Source: a virus. From it: a stretch of 27,647 nucleotides of DNA. The stretch covers positions 1-27,647 of IMG/VR virus record IMGVR_UViG_3300022926_000091. The stretch is one strand, 5' to 3'. The notes under the pieces were generated by a model. That model was given only the letters and a program-made list of their open reading frames with translations. It did no database searches and had not been told where the DNA came from. The translations under genes and the position numbers were made by a program. Each line of letters opens with the position of its first letter. Within the stretch, counting starts at the first letter, position 1. Shown piece by piece: positions 7,665-16,126 of this stretch.

Positions 7665-10382
7665 TTAAAATCCTAAAAGACTTCCACCAAACGTTTTGCC
7701 AAGTGTAGACATATCAGTAAACAGTACGCTACTTACAAGCTTACCAAACGAAGCAGAAGAGTTTGCATCAATCATCATTTTACGTTCTTCAAGTGACAAT
7801 TGTTCTTGTGCAAGTTCATTCAAGCGATCTTGTTGGTTCTCTGCACTTGTCCATGCCCATTCCATCTGATCACCGTATAACTGCCACATGTTATTGTAAG
7901 CAGTGTTAGAGATGTCCAGTGTATTGATAGCATTCAATTCGTTTGCACGGTTAATAGCAGCAGTATCTGCTGTAGCAATCTCTCTACGCCACTGAGCATT
8001 TGACTGATCAACTACCAACTGGTTCTGTGCATTGAACTGTTCACGTTGGTTCTTCATCTCAGCATTAAACTGGTTAGCTGCATTAACTTGACCTGCATTA
8101 AAACGTTCTTGTGCATTCTGTTGTTCTGAATTGAACATGTTAATGGTTGAGTTCAAGTTGTCGTAGAACTGATTAGCTTGGTTCTCTGATTGTGCATTAA
8201 ACTGACGTGAAGCATTTACAGCAGCTTGGTCAGTCAACATAGAGTTAATAACCTGTTGTGACTTAAACAGTTCTGTTTGTTGTTCGTTGGACAAGTTAGC
8301 CATGTCTAGCTGTAAGAAGTTTTGAGCATTCTGTACTGCAGTCTGTTGACGGTTGTTCAGGTTACCCATGTCTAGGTTAGCTAGTGCAGATGCCTCTGCA
8401 AGAACCATAGCTTGACGGTTAGACAAGTTCTCTAAGTTCATTGTTTGTACTGAACGAGCATTCTCTAACTGAATCTGTTGGTCAGCAGTAAAGTTCATAT
8501 TAGCAATGTCACTAATTGTACTTGCTTTTAATACACGAGTTTGGAAGTCTTGATCAAACTCTTGACCCAAGAACTTAGCACGTTGTTCTGCCGCAAGCAT
8601 AGCACGTGCTTGACGATTTGACAAGTTCTGTGCTTCAAATTGTGCTTGTGTAGCTGCATCAGCTTGTGCAATTGGTAGTGCACTTTCCATAGCTGCTTGC
8701 ATAATGGCTTGTCCTGCCATTGACGAAGCACTAAGACCACGAGCAGCCATCTGTTGGTTAGCTAGACGTACAGCCCCTGCAGCCCACGGGGGTGGTGCAG
8801 TACCCTCAAACTGTTCCATCAAGCCTACAAGCTGACCTTGTACTGTGGCTTTCTCTGAAGGTGTAGCAGTTGCTGCATCAATCTGTTCAGTAAACTTAGC
8901 TGCTTTAGTTGCATCTGCAGAAGCACCAGATACTATCTCGCCGTCTTGTATCTCACGTTGTACTTCATTCTCCATGAGAGTTGCAGTACCTTGTGCAGCA
9001 TTCAGATCACCTACCATACTTGCTGTAGCCATAGCTGCAGACACTTTAGCACGAGCATCGTCTTCATTGGTCTGTGCTGCGTTTAGTGCCTGTGTCTGTG
9101 CAGCCACTTGATCTGCTTGTACGTCTGCTTCATACTTAGCTGTATCAGGCTGATCTACATTTGCAGATAAATATGTATTAGCTAGTGCAACTTCACTTAC
9201 ACCAAACTCACCAGACACCTGACCACTACCTTGAGGAATAAACTGACCTGCTTCTTGTTTAATCATAGTAGGATCAACACGAGCACCTTCAGGCAACGTA
9301 GGATCAGTTGCACGTTCAGTCATTACATCTTTAATTGTTTTCTGTGTGGATTGATAGAGTGGCTGAAGCTGTTGCAGACGTGAATATGTGTCTGACACTT
9401 CTTTGCCCTTAGCTTCTACAAGTTCTTTTAGGTATGGATCATTAGGATTGGCTGCAGCTTGTTGTTGCAGACGTTGTAGTTCTAAGTTTTGTTGTGTGTA
9501 GTTTGACTGTGCATTGGTATACTCTTGTTCAATGTTTTGAATATCACCAGTTACACCACCAGTTACACTACTAGATAAATAGTTACGGTAAGCATCTTGT
9601 TGTGCTTTATTTTGTGTATATTCTTCACTACCCTTAAAGTTATTAATGTAAGTAGGAATAATGTTAGCGGCATCGTTTTCTACACTAGAACGATTTTTTG
9701 CAGTATTCTTAATAGTTGTTCCATCTGCATACGTAATAGTCCAGTTACGTGGTCCACCTGAAATAGTATACTTATTAGGATCGGCAGGAAGTTTACCAGA
9801 CTTAAACATATCTTTAAGTTGAGGACCAAAATGACTAGGTACATTAGCAGTGTATTTTTTAATTACATCTTCACCTAATGGTTCAGGCATAGTAACTGGT
9901 GCAGGACCACCATCACTAGGACCAGTACCTATCTGTACACCCTGCTGTTGAGCATACTGTTGTGCTTGCTGCATTGTGTCAAGGTTAGTCTTTACAGCTT
10001 TACCTGTTTGATCAAGTACCTGAAAACCTGTGTCTGTCTTTTGTGTAGTGTACAGAGGTTGTTGTGTTGACACTTGTGGTGTAGTTACATTTGGACCAAG
10101 CTGCATAGTCTGAGGTTGTGGTTGTTGCACTTGATCTTCAGGTTTTTGTTGTTGATTAATAGTTGGAAAACCGCCTACCTGAAACTTTTGTACTGCACCA
10201 CCACGTGCCATAGTCATAGCTGCTTGTTTAAACTGATCCATCTGTGCTTGTTTGTCAGGATTTTGATTAAGGTATTCTTGAAAGCCAGACATGTCACCAG
10301 TATAACCCAGTGTACCTGCAATTCGTTGCATGGCATTTGGTTTAAAACCACCGAATGTAGGATTTTTAATTTGATTAATCAT
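7665..10382 (-). CDS. Large Gln/Asn-rich internal virion protein with hendecad repeat array, 905 aa
   Basis: Residues 1-170 are Gln/Pro-rich and include MARGGAVQKFQVGG (58-71), a Gly-rich motif that recurs in marine phage virion proteins. Residues about 275-360 are a Q/A/L-rich helix (LELQRLQQQAA). From about 560, Ala-rich sequence leads into an unbroken array of 11-residue repeats (576-828), many ending in -N or -FN; LSNRQ recurs at corresponding positions. The C-terminal 77 residues carry a Trp-rich patch (MEWAWTSAE), a charged helix and a Gly/Leu tail. Eleven-residue periodicity favours long, nearly straight or slightly right-handed coiled coils. I infer a filamentous internal or ejection protein that may span the envelope when ejected; this is not proven. 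A tail-associated scaffold is the main alternative. The ATG at 10382 has AAGG about 8 nt upstream. Confidence 0.7.
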   Translation of the reverse strand: MINQIKNPTFGGFKPNAMQRIAGTLGYTGDMSGFQEYLNQNPDKQAQMDQFKQAAMTMARGGAVQKFQVGGFPTINQQQKPEDQVQQPQPQTMQLGPNVTTPQVSTQQPLYTTQKTDTGFQVLDQTGKAVKTNLDTMQQAQQYAQQQGVQIGTGPSDGGPAPVTMPEPLGEDVIKKYTANVPSHFGPQLKDMFKSGKLPADPNKYTISGGPRNWTITYADGTTIKNTAKNRSSVENDAANIIPTYINNFKGSEEYTQNKAQQDAYRNYLSSSVTGGVTGDIQNIEQEYTNAQSNYTQQNLELQRLQQQAAANPNDPYLKELVEAKGKEVSDTYSRLQQLQPLYQSTQKTIKDVMTERATDPTLPEGARVDPTMIKQEAGQFIPQGSGQVSGEFGVSEVALANTYLSANVDQPDTAKYEADVQADQVAAQTQALNAAQTNEDDARAKVSAAMATASMVGDLNAAQGTATLMENEVQREIQDGEIVSGASADATKAAKFTEQIDAATATPSEKATVQGQLVGLMEQFEGTAPPPWAAGAVRLANQQMAARGLSASSMAGQAIMQAAMESALPIAQADAATQAQFEAQNLSNRQARAMLAAEQRAKFLGQEFDQDFQTRVLKASTISDIANMNFTADQQIQLENARSVQTMNLENLSNRQAMVLAEASALANLDMGNLNNRQQTAVQNAQNFLQLDMANLSNEQQTELFKSQQVINSMLTDQAAVNASRQFNAQSENQANQFYDNLNSTINMFNSEQQNAQERFNAGQVNAANQFNAEMKNQREQFNAQNQLVVDQSNAQWRREIATADTAAINRANELNAINTLDISNTAYNNMWQLYGDQMEWAWTSAENQQDRLNELAQEQLSLEERKMMIDANSSASFGKLVSSVLFTDMSTLGKTFGGSLLGF
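7899..8657 (-). repeat. Protein-level hendecad array, about 23 x 33 nt
   Basis: Codons for residues 576-828 divide into 33-nt units without any register change. The N-terminal half groups as 22-residue double units, with LSNRQ, LNNRQ or LSNEQ at the same place in several copies. The C-terminal half (719-828) is made of single units such as SEQQNAQERFN, AGQVNAANQFN and AEMKNQREQFN. DNA copies have diverged, so this is not a recent tandem duplication. Confidence 0.8.
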
Positions 10383-10394
10383 ATCTATGCCTTA

Positions 10395-10646
10395 CTATTT
10401 TAATGTCATCCAGACTGCACCTGCTATAAAAGTCAGTACGCCTACTGTTGCTATTTTTACAATGGTATTCCATATACCTTTACGAGTATCACGCCATGCT
10501 TCTAGTAAGCTACGCATCTCAGTTATATCTTTGTGTGCGTCATCATCTAGCAGTCCAATAGAACGTAAAGCTTCCTTTGCCCCACGTCTTGCTGCACGAT
10601 CTAGCATAGCTTCTAGTTCATCAGATGTTAGCTTAATGTCCGACAT
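10395..10646 (-). CDS. Small tail-anchored membrane protein, holin candidate (DUF6127-like)
   Basis: An 83-residue protein with a helical, charged N-terminus (SDELEAMLDRAARRGAKEAL), a central helix (MRSLLEAWRDTRKG) and one C-terminal hydrophobic helix at about 61-82 (IVKIATVGVLTFIAGAVWM), so it should insert as a tail-anchored membrane protein. The pattern recalls DUF6127, small proteins of alphaproteobacteria and their phages, sometimes suggested to act as holins. A holin or spanin-like role is plausible, but no lysin gene is in the window to support it. It sits 10 nt after the tail chaperone-like gene and 12 nt before the 905-aa gene. Confidence 0.55.
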   Translation of the reverse strand: MSDIKLTSDELEAMLDRAARRGAKEALRSIGLLDDDAHKDITEMRSLLEAWRDTRKGIWNTIVKIATVGVLTFIAGAVWMTLK

Positions 10647-10656
10647 GGCCTAACTC

Positions 10657-11160
10657 TTATGGTTTAGTAGGCCAATCGGCAGCTTCTAGGTGAGGCCAGT
10701 TAGCATGGGTAGTGATGTCACGTAGTGCTTGACGGTAAGCTGTTTGTTCAGCAGTCATAGTCAAGTCAGATGATGCCCACCAATCAGTTTCAGCAATCAA
10801 GCGATCACGTTCATTGCGATTACTTTCTGCTGCATCACTGTCAAGACGTGCTTGATATGCTGCTTCATGTTCTGCTTTAGTAGTTGTAACACCATCTTCT
10901 GTGGTGTCACTGAACATATCAGCTATTTCCCAAGCCTCAACCCAGTTGCCTAAGCTGTCCTGTACGACACCATTGCGGCGTACTGATTGATATGCACCAA
11001 TACCTTCTGTAGGTTGAGGTGCACGTAGCACAGGGTCTACATTAAGTGCGTCAAACACGTTAGTGCTCCACACTTTAGGCATAGACATGTTAGGGTTTTC
11101 CTTGCGGAGTTGCCCCTGTGATTTAAGTTCGCCTGTTGTGCGATCACGATATTCAGTCAT
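10657..11160 (-). CDS. Phage tail (fibre) assembly chaperone-like protein
   Basis: A 167-residue protein. The C-terminal part (113-167) has the layout of the phage tail assembly chaperone family (PF16778 type): RNERDRLIAETDWWASSD, then YRQALRDIT, and finally WP...WPTKP at the end. The N-terminal 110 residues differ from standard members and include GIGAYQSVRRNGVVQDSLGN, which may be the part that contacts the fibre. Such proteins are encoded right after a fibre gene and help it fold or attach, which is the arrangement here, directly downstream of the 663-aa adhesin. AAGGAG lies 10 nt before the ATG. Confidence 0.75.
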   Translation of the reverse strand: MTEYRDRTTGELKSQGQLRKENPNMSMPKVWSTNVFDALNVDPVLRAPQPTEGIGAYQSVRRNGVVQDSLGNWVEAWEIADMFSDTTEDGVTTTKAEHEAAYQARLDSDAAESNRNERDRLIAETDWWASSDLTMTAEQTAYRQALRDITTHANWPHLEAADWPTKP

Positions 11161-11188
11161 TAGTTGATACTCCTTTTATGACCTTGAG

Positions 11189-13180
11189 TTATGCTGCGAT
11201 TGCATAGAAAATATAAGTTCTGCCGCTTAGGTTCATATCACCACCAGCACCTGCTGGCACGCTAAATCCCGCAGAATATGGATCTATTCTATCTTGTGAG
11301 CTACTTATTCCACCAGCACTTTCCATTTCAGTAAAGCTATCATTTCCAGATGCAATGCCATTGCCAAAAGCTGTATTATACATTTGCCACGACCCCGCAT
11401 GAGAAGAACACTTGACCATTACCCAGCTTGCGCCATTGGAAAACCCGCAATCAACATTGATGTCAGAACCAGTACCCGTGTAAATACCCACCTTAGAGAC
11501 ACCAGCAAGTGTGGCAAAAAGATATGCAACATAATTTTCATTATTCGCATTTATATCTGGATCGGCAATAATAGAAAAAGTTGTATCTGTCGGTTGCGAT
11601 GGAAAATATGCTTGACTTACCGCACCAGTAGTACTATTTAATAGTAGTCGTTGCGTTGTAGAGGTATTACCCGATCCCGTGGGTAAAGAAGATGTCCAAG
11701 ACCGTGCATTATCACGACTTTTAATCCAAATTAATTCAGGGGCAACACCAAGACTATGAGATATAATATGGGGGTTTGCTCCGTTCCCGATGTAAGGAAC
11801 GACATCAAAAAAATGAGGCGCACGTTTCCATGCTTGGTATCCAATTAAGTCAACTTGACTATTAATATCTGTTGCGGCCCCCACTTGGACATGATTTTGA
11901 GCCTCATTAAAATGCACGGCATCATTGTAACTATACGCTGTATTGCTATTGGTTGCGAATGTTCCACTGCCAAGCGCTCTTGTGGCTACATAATGATCCT
12001 TTGAACTTCCAGATGGCTTGATAATGCACATATCAGGAGAAAAGCCAAAACCAGCATTGCTGTTAGTTGTGGTATTGTTTGAGATATTATTTGGTTGCCA
12101 TCTTGTGCTACCAGATGCAGATAAATTTTGACTTACATCAAATACATCAGATGCACTTTCTGGTATGGCAGTCCCACGGCGTATGGCAACATAAATATAT
12201 GTACCGCTGTTCCATGTATCACTTATTTCTGTTCTAAACCCTGTCGCCGTTGGGTCTAGCCAATTTTCTGTGCTATTTTCAAAAGAAGTGGTGTTGGGGA
12301 ACAAACGATTGTCAAACCTTGAGGTGAAACCGCTCATACTGTTAAAAATAACCCAGTTTCCATTACCTGAAGTTTTCTTAAACAATAACCATTGCGGCTC
12401 AAAACCTACATTAATTTCAGCTTCACTTCCTGTTCCTGAATAACTCCCACACTTGATAATGTCCTGATCCCCTGTAGGGCCGAAATTACCGTCACCATCG
12501 TTGTGGGCGAATAGGTAGGCTATATAAGTTCTACCAGAGATATTTAGGTTACTTCTTACAGTGAAGGATGACGTTGTAGGATGTGTATATGTCCAATAGT
12601 CGCTAGTAAAAGCGGATGTAGTGCTATGAAGCATAGCAACATAGTTTGCATCATTTGTACCATTGTTCATTCTGCGGTGATACACGTTCCAATCATTCGT
12701 ACCGTTAGTCTGCTTAACGAGCATCATGCCGACAGTATGATCTAGGTTATGTGAAATCGTTCTGTCGCCAGTGCTGTCGCCGTTCCAAGTAACAATGTCA
12801 AAAAACTTGGGGGTTTTTCTAAATGTGAAAGCCACATGATCCTTGCCACTATTATTCTCTGACGTAACATTGCTTCCAACGGTAAATCCGCTAGTCGTGA
12901 AATTGGTTAAACCCTGACCACCACCTGCCGTAGCTTGCCCACCTGTGGTATTGCTGTGAATGTAATTTCTCACACCCCTAGTCGTGTCGTAAAGTGCATG
13001 GTTGTCAGAAAAATCTCTACCTTTCAGCCAAACCAGACCGCCTTCGGTACTCAAATCAATATTGTTAGTTATTGTTAATGAGGAGCCTGTTCCGTGATAT
13101 AAATAGCTGCTGAATAATTCTTCTACGTTTGTACCACCACCACCTGCTGCAGACATCATTAACTTTTTAATGTTACTCAT
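11189..13180 (-). CDS. Six-repeat tail adhesin, DUF7483-like, 663 aa
   Basis: Begins MSNIKKLMMSAAGGGG, an opening often seen in marine phage tail proteins of this class. The body holds six divergent units of about 100-120 residues. Each opens with a strand like LVWLKGR, MMLVKQ, WLLFKK, MCIIKP, LIWIKS or WVMVKC (near 49, 151, 264, 384, 483 and 586), followed by a Trp/Tyr-containing strand, and closes with an aromatic strand such as HVAFTF, YIAYLF, YIYVAI, YVAYLF or YIFYAI. Two units share the block KFFDIV/HFFDVV with ISHNLD/ISHSLG. This all-beta repeat array is typical of receptor-binding fibres or spikes. The next gene is a tail chaperone-like protein. RBS AGGA overlaps the end of the upstream gene. 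Codon choice looks less AT-biased than in the neighbours, which could indicate module exchange. Confidence 0.75.
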   Translation of the reverse strand: MSNIKKLMMSAAGGGGTNVEELFSSYLYHGTGSSLTITNNIDLSTEGGLVWLKGRDFSDNHALYDTTRGVRNYIHSNTTGGQATAGGGQGLTNFTTSGFTVGSNVTSENNSGKDHVAFTFRKTPKFFDIVTWNGDSTGDRTISHNLDHTVGMMLVKQTNGTNDWNVYHRRMNNGTNDANYVAMLHSTTSAFTSDYWTYTHPTTSSFTVRSNLNISGRTYIAYLFAHNDGDGNFGPTGDQDIIKCGSYSGTGSEAEINVGFEPQWLLFKKTSGNGNWVIFNSMSGFTSRFDNRLFPNTTSFENSTENWLDPTATGFRTEISDTWNSGTYIYVAIRRGTAIPESASDVFDVSQNLSASGSTRWQPNNISNNTTTNSNAGFGFSPDMCIIKPSGSSKDHYVATRALGSGTFATNSNTAYSYNDAVHFNEAQNHVQVGAATDINSQVDLIGYQAWKRAPHFFDVVPYIGNGANPHIISHSLGVAPELIWIKSRDNARSWTSSLPTGSGNTSTTQRLLLNSTTGAVSQAYFPSQPTDTTFSIIADPDINANNENYVAYLFATLAGVSKVGIYTGTGSDINVDCGFSNGASWVMVKCSSHAGSWQMYNTAFGNGIASGNDSFTEMESAGGISSSQDRIDPYSAGFSVPAGAGGDMNLSGRTYIFYAIAA

Positions 13181-13186
13181 TCTATG

Positions 13187-14563
13187 TTATCCTAAGTCTA
13201 AACCTGCTGTAAAGCCATACCATGTAGTACCACCATCATGTGTGTAGAACACAAACTGATCTACTGCAGAGGCAGTGCTTGTAAGTTGAGGTACACCAGA
13301 GGCTGCATACTGATCTGCATTAGGCCAAATAATAGCACTAGGCCATGTTACAGTATAACCACTAGCACTTGCATCTTGTACAATCTTCAGTGAGAAACCA
13401 TAAGCTGTACCACTTGCAGGTGGGTTGCTGATTGTAAATGTGGTGTTCTCCGTTAGTGTATGGCTGAATACGTTACCTGCTTCACAGTCAATCGTAGTTG
13501 CATTACTTGATGATGTTACAGCAGCAAATGTTTCATTGTAAGATGTTACCACAAGTTCGCCATCAATGTCAACATCACCTGTGTAACTTTCTAGTGCGAA
13601 GTCAGTAAGTTTACTATCAAGTTGTGTCTGGATGTTTGACGTTACACCGTCTACATAGTTAAGTTCTGTAGTACTCGCAGTAATACCATCAAGAGTGTTT
13701 AGTTCTGCAGTTGTTAAAGTTGCACCATCAAGGATGTTTAACTCCGTACCTGTTGCAGTTACTTCTGTGCTATCAAGAGTAAGACCTGTAGTAGTAATAG
13801 TTATGTTAGAAGAACCGTCAAAGTTAGCTGCACCTGATGTTACACCTGCAATAGTGATGGTACGTGCAGTTGTAAGTGTATCTGCCGTATTTGCAACAAT
13901 AGAACCTGAACCTGTTAGAGTACCATCAACTGTAAGATTACCCGTAATTGTACCATTACCTGATACAGCTAAAGTTCCCACATTTGCAGTATCAATAGAG
14001 CCAGTATCAATGTAAGCAGTGCCATCAATATAGGCGTTACGCCACTCAGAACCAACGGCACCAAGATCGTAAGAGTCATCAACAGAAGGAATAAGACTTG
14101 AAGCAATATCCGCATTTACTGTCACCGTATCTGAAGCTGCATCACCAAGTGTTGTGTTACCGTTAACTGCAAGAGTACCTGTAAGTGTTGTGTTTGTTGA
14201 TACAGATAGTGTACCTGTGATTGCAGTTGAACCTAAACTAACTGCACCTGTAGATGTAATAGAACCATCTAAGTTAAGATCACCTGCTAGATAAGCATCT
14301 TTATATTTCAGGCTAGATGTACCAAGGTCTACAGTGTTTGTAGTTTTAGGGCGTAGTACAGAGGCTGTAGCTACAACATCCTGTGTTGGTCCAATGACTT
14401 CAATAGGCGCACCTTCTGATGTAGTGCCATCGTGAGTATGGCCCGTACTAGCATTAAATGCTGTTTCAATAGCATTGAACTCGTTGTCAAGATCATCGGC
14501 ATCAATAACATTACCGTTAGCAATATTATTACCTGTATCTGCTCTTACGTAACCTGTACCCAT
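13187..14563 (-). CDS. Tail fibre with TELN-LDG repeats and C-terminal beta domain, 458 aa
   Basis: N-terminal GHTHDGTTSEGAPI (41-54) is a common fibre motif. Two copies of a DLG...AY[LI].G element (79-94 and 166-181) follow. The shaft is Thr/Gly/Ser-rich, with LTGTLAVNGNTTLG-like beta turns and a 13-residue repeat TELNILDG, AELNTLDG, TELNYVDG (273-306). The C-terminal domain (about 340-458) contains TVTWPSAIIWP and FVFYTHDGGTTWYGFTAG. It closely matches the end of the 835-aa fibre, so both may share a tip or trimerisation domain. RBS AAGGAAA is 6 nt upstream. The role is receptor binding or fibre structure; the exact receptor is unknown. Confidence 0.8.
   Translation of the reverse strand: MGTGYVRADTGNNIANGNVIDADDLDNEFNAIETAFNASTGHTHDGTTSEGAPIEVIGPTQDVVATASVLRPKTTNTVDLGTSSLKYKDAYLAGDLNLDGSITSTGAVSLGSTAITGTLSVSTNTTLTGTLAVNGNTTLGDAASDTVTVNADIASSLIPSVDDSYDLGAVGSEWRNAYIDGTAYIDTGSIDTANVGTLAVSGNGTITGNLTVDGTLTGSGSIVANTADTLTTARTITIAGVTSGAANFDGSSNITITTTGLTLDSTEVTATGTELNILDGATLTTAELNTLDGITASTTELNYVDGVTSNIQTQLDSKLTDFALESYTGDVDIDGELVVTSYNETFAAVTSSSNATTIDCEAGNVFSHTLTENTTFTISNPPASGTAYGFSLKIVQDASASGYTVTWPSAIIWPNADQYAASGVPQLTSTASAVDQFVFYTHDGGTTWYGFTAGLDLG
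13646..13747 (-). repeat. 13-residue (39-nt) tandem repeat in fibre shaft
   Basis: Three copies of [TA]ELN-x-[LV]DG lie at residues 273-280, 286-293 and 299-306, exactly 13 residues apart. The element is common in phage fibre shafts and probably forms successive triple-beta turns. Confidence 0.8.
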
Positions 14564-14572
14564 AAGCTTTCC

Positions 14573-16123
14573 TTACTTCCTATTGTTTTCAGCAAATTCA
14601 AGTATTGCTGTATCTAACAAAAATGCTGAATTAGAACTGTCATCTTCTATTCTTAGTGCCACTGTATTACCTGAACCTACAATGTTATTGTTAAATGATT
14701 GTGTACGAGGTTCTCCGTATGCAGTTGTACCATATACTGCTAAGTTATTACCGAAGAAACCACCGCCACCTGCGTCTGACACAATTGATATTGTTGCAGG
14801 TTGTATTTTGTTTTTATCATTTTGATTATATCTAAGATTACAGTCAATATTAATTGCACCAAATGGTTTAATATATAGATCAAGTTTATAAAATGTTTTA
14901 CGTTTCTGTGGATCGGTAACTGGCATAAATGGTGATTCATATATAGCTACAACATTGTCACCATCACGGGATGTGCCACTTTCCATACGATACACATAAC
15001 CGTCATTGTTTGAAAAGATTACATATTCGTTGTCACCAATGTATTGTGAGTCAGCAATATAAACTTTGTAGCCCTTTGTTTCAGCCCACTGAAAACCTGT
15101 ACCACCTTGGTCAATAAACTTAGTAGCTAGTACACCCTTAGCAATGCCAACTTTTTCACCATTCACATAACCAAACATACGGTACTGTGCTTTACCACGA
15201 ATTACTGTACTAGAAAAACTTCCTGCATAAGACTGAAGTTCATTTACAGTAGGGCGTATATTCTTTGATGCAACGTCAATACCAAAGTCACCAATACGTT
15301 CTGTTGAGCTTAGTGTACGTAGTCCGTCTGGACCAAGGAACATAATATCAGAACCAACTTCTTGAATTGTATCAGCACTTAAACAACCAAGGTCTTCTGT
15401 GATTGCACTAAGAGTAAAGTCAGCAGCACTGTTACCATTTAGTCGCATAATCTTATCACGACAAAATACAATCAATGAGTCACGATAAACTTTAAGGCCA
15501 GTAATCTCTGAGTTAAGACCAATGCTACCTGCACCATTAGCGGGATCAAAGTCTGTGTCTGAGTATGGTGCAGTAAAGACTAGTTCAGAACCATTACCAA
15601 AAAACAATGTACTCTTAAATAATTCTACTGTGCTTGCACCTTCAACTGCACTGTTACCTGTGCCACTGCCAGTTATATAAGTCATAGCCTGTGTGCTATC
15701 AGTGTAGTATGCGGGATAGTTTAAACCATCAACAAACACGATCTTTAAAGCATTGTTAAAGTTATAGCTTACGTGTCTTGCTTTAGTAAACCCAGTATCA
15801 CTAGCAGTTACAAGAGATGACCAAGCAGGTGTAGCATCTGTTGTGTTAATTAAATAATATACACCACTACGTGCAGCAATAAAACGTTCTTCATCTGCAT
15901 TTTCTACAACTGCTAATGCTTGTGTTACACCACTACCAGTTAACTGTGCATCATCTAGTTTAGTGTATCCTGCTACTTTACGGTACCCACCATCAAGTGA
16001 CGGTTCAAAGTTTTGCAGAATAAATGCAGAGCCTACAGCATTCATACCCTGTTGCAATGGGCTAATGTTAGTAACCAAACCACCCGTAAACTGTACAGGG
16101 AATGTGGACCAAGCTGTAGTCAT
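14573..16123 (-). CDS. Tail hub / beta-propeller-like protein (tail tubular B or P22 gp10-like), 516 aa
   Basis: The N-terminus has FTGGLVTNISPLQQG (12-26), then FILQNFEPSLDGGYRKVAGY, the opening typical of propeller-type tail nozzle and packaged-DNA stabilisation proteins of podoviruses. Strand-turn units with repeated aromatic and Gly residues (YRMFGYVNGEKVGIA, KVYRDSLIVFCRDKIMRLNG, IMFLGPDGLRTLS) fit blades. Length (about 500) is close to P22 gp10 (472), while T7 gp12 is longer (794), so I favour the P22-type role. It lies directly downstream of the tail tubular A-like gene, as expected for the pair. No clear Shine-Dalgarno precedes the ATG, which sits 3 nt after the previous stop, so translation may rely on coupling. 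Confidence 0.7.
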   Translation of the reverse strand: MTTAWSTFPVQFTGGLVTNISPLQQGMNAVGSAFILQNFEPSLDGGYRKVAGYTKLDDAQLTGSGVTQALAVVENADEERFIAARSGVYYLINTTDATPAWSSLVTASDTGFTKARHVSYNFNNALKIVFVDGLNYPAYYTDSTQAMTYITGSGTGNSAVEGASTVELFKSTLFFGNGSELVFTAPYSDTDFDPANGAGSIGLNSEITGLKVYRDSLIVFCRDKIMRLNGNSAADFTLSAITEDLGCLSADTIQEVGSDIMFLGPDGLRTLSSTERIGDFGIDVASKNIRPTVNELQSYAGSFSSTVIRGKAQYRMFGYVNGEKVGIAKGVLATKFIDQGGTGFQWAETKGYKVYIADSQYIGDNEYVIFSNNDGYVYRMESGTSRDGDNVVAIYESPFMPVTDPQKRKTFYKLDLYIKPFGAINIDCNLRYNQNDKNKIQPATISIVSDAGGGGFFGNNLAVYGTTAYGEPRTQSFNNNIVGSGNTVALRIEDDSSNSAFLLDTAILEFAENNRK

Positions 16124-16126
16124 GTC

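Noticed and set aside
13646-14280. Short repeated DNA words in fibre genes, considered as CRISPR-like or intergenic repeats
   Set aside because: They are in frame, encode fibre shaft repeats and lack uniform repeat/spacer structure.
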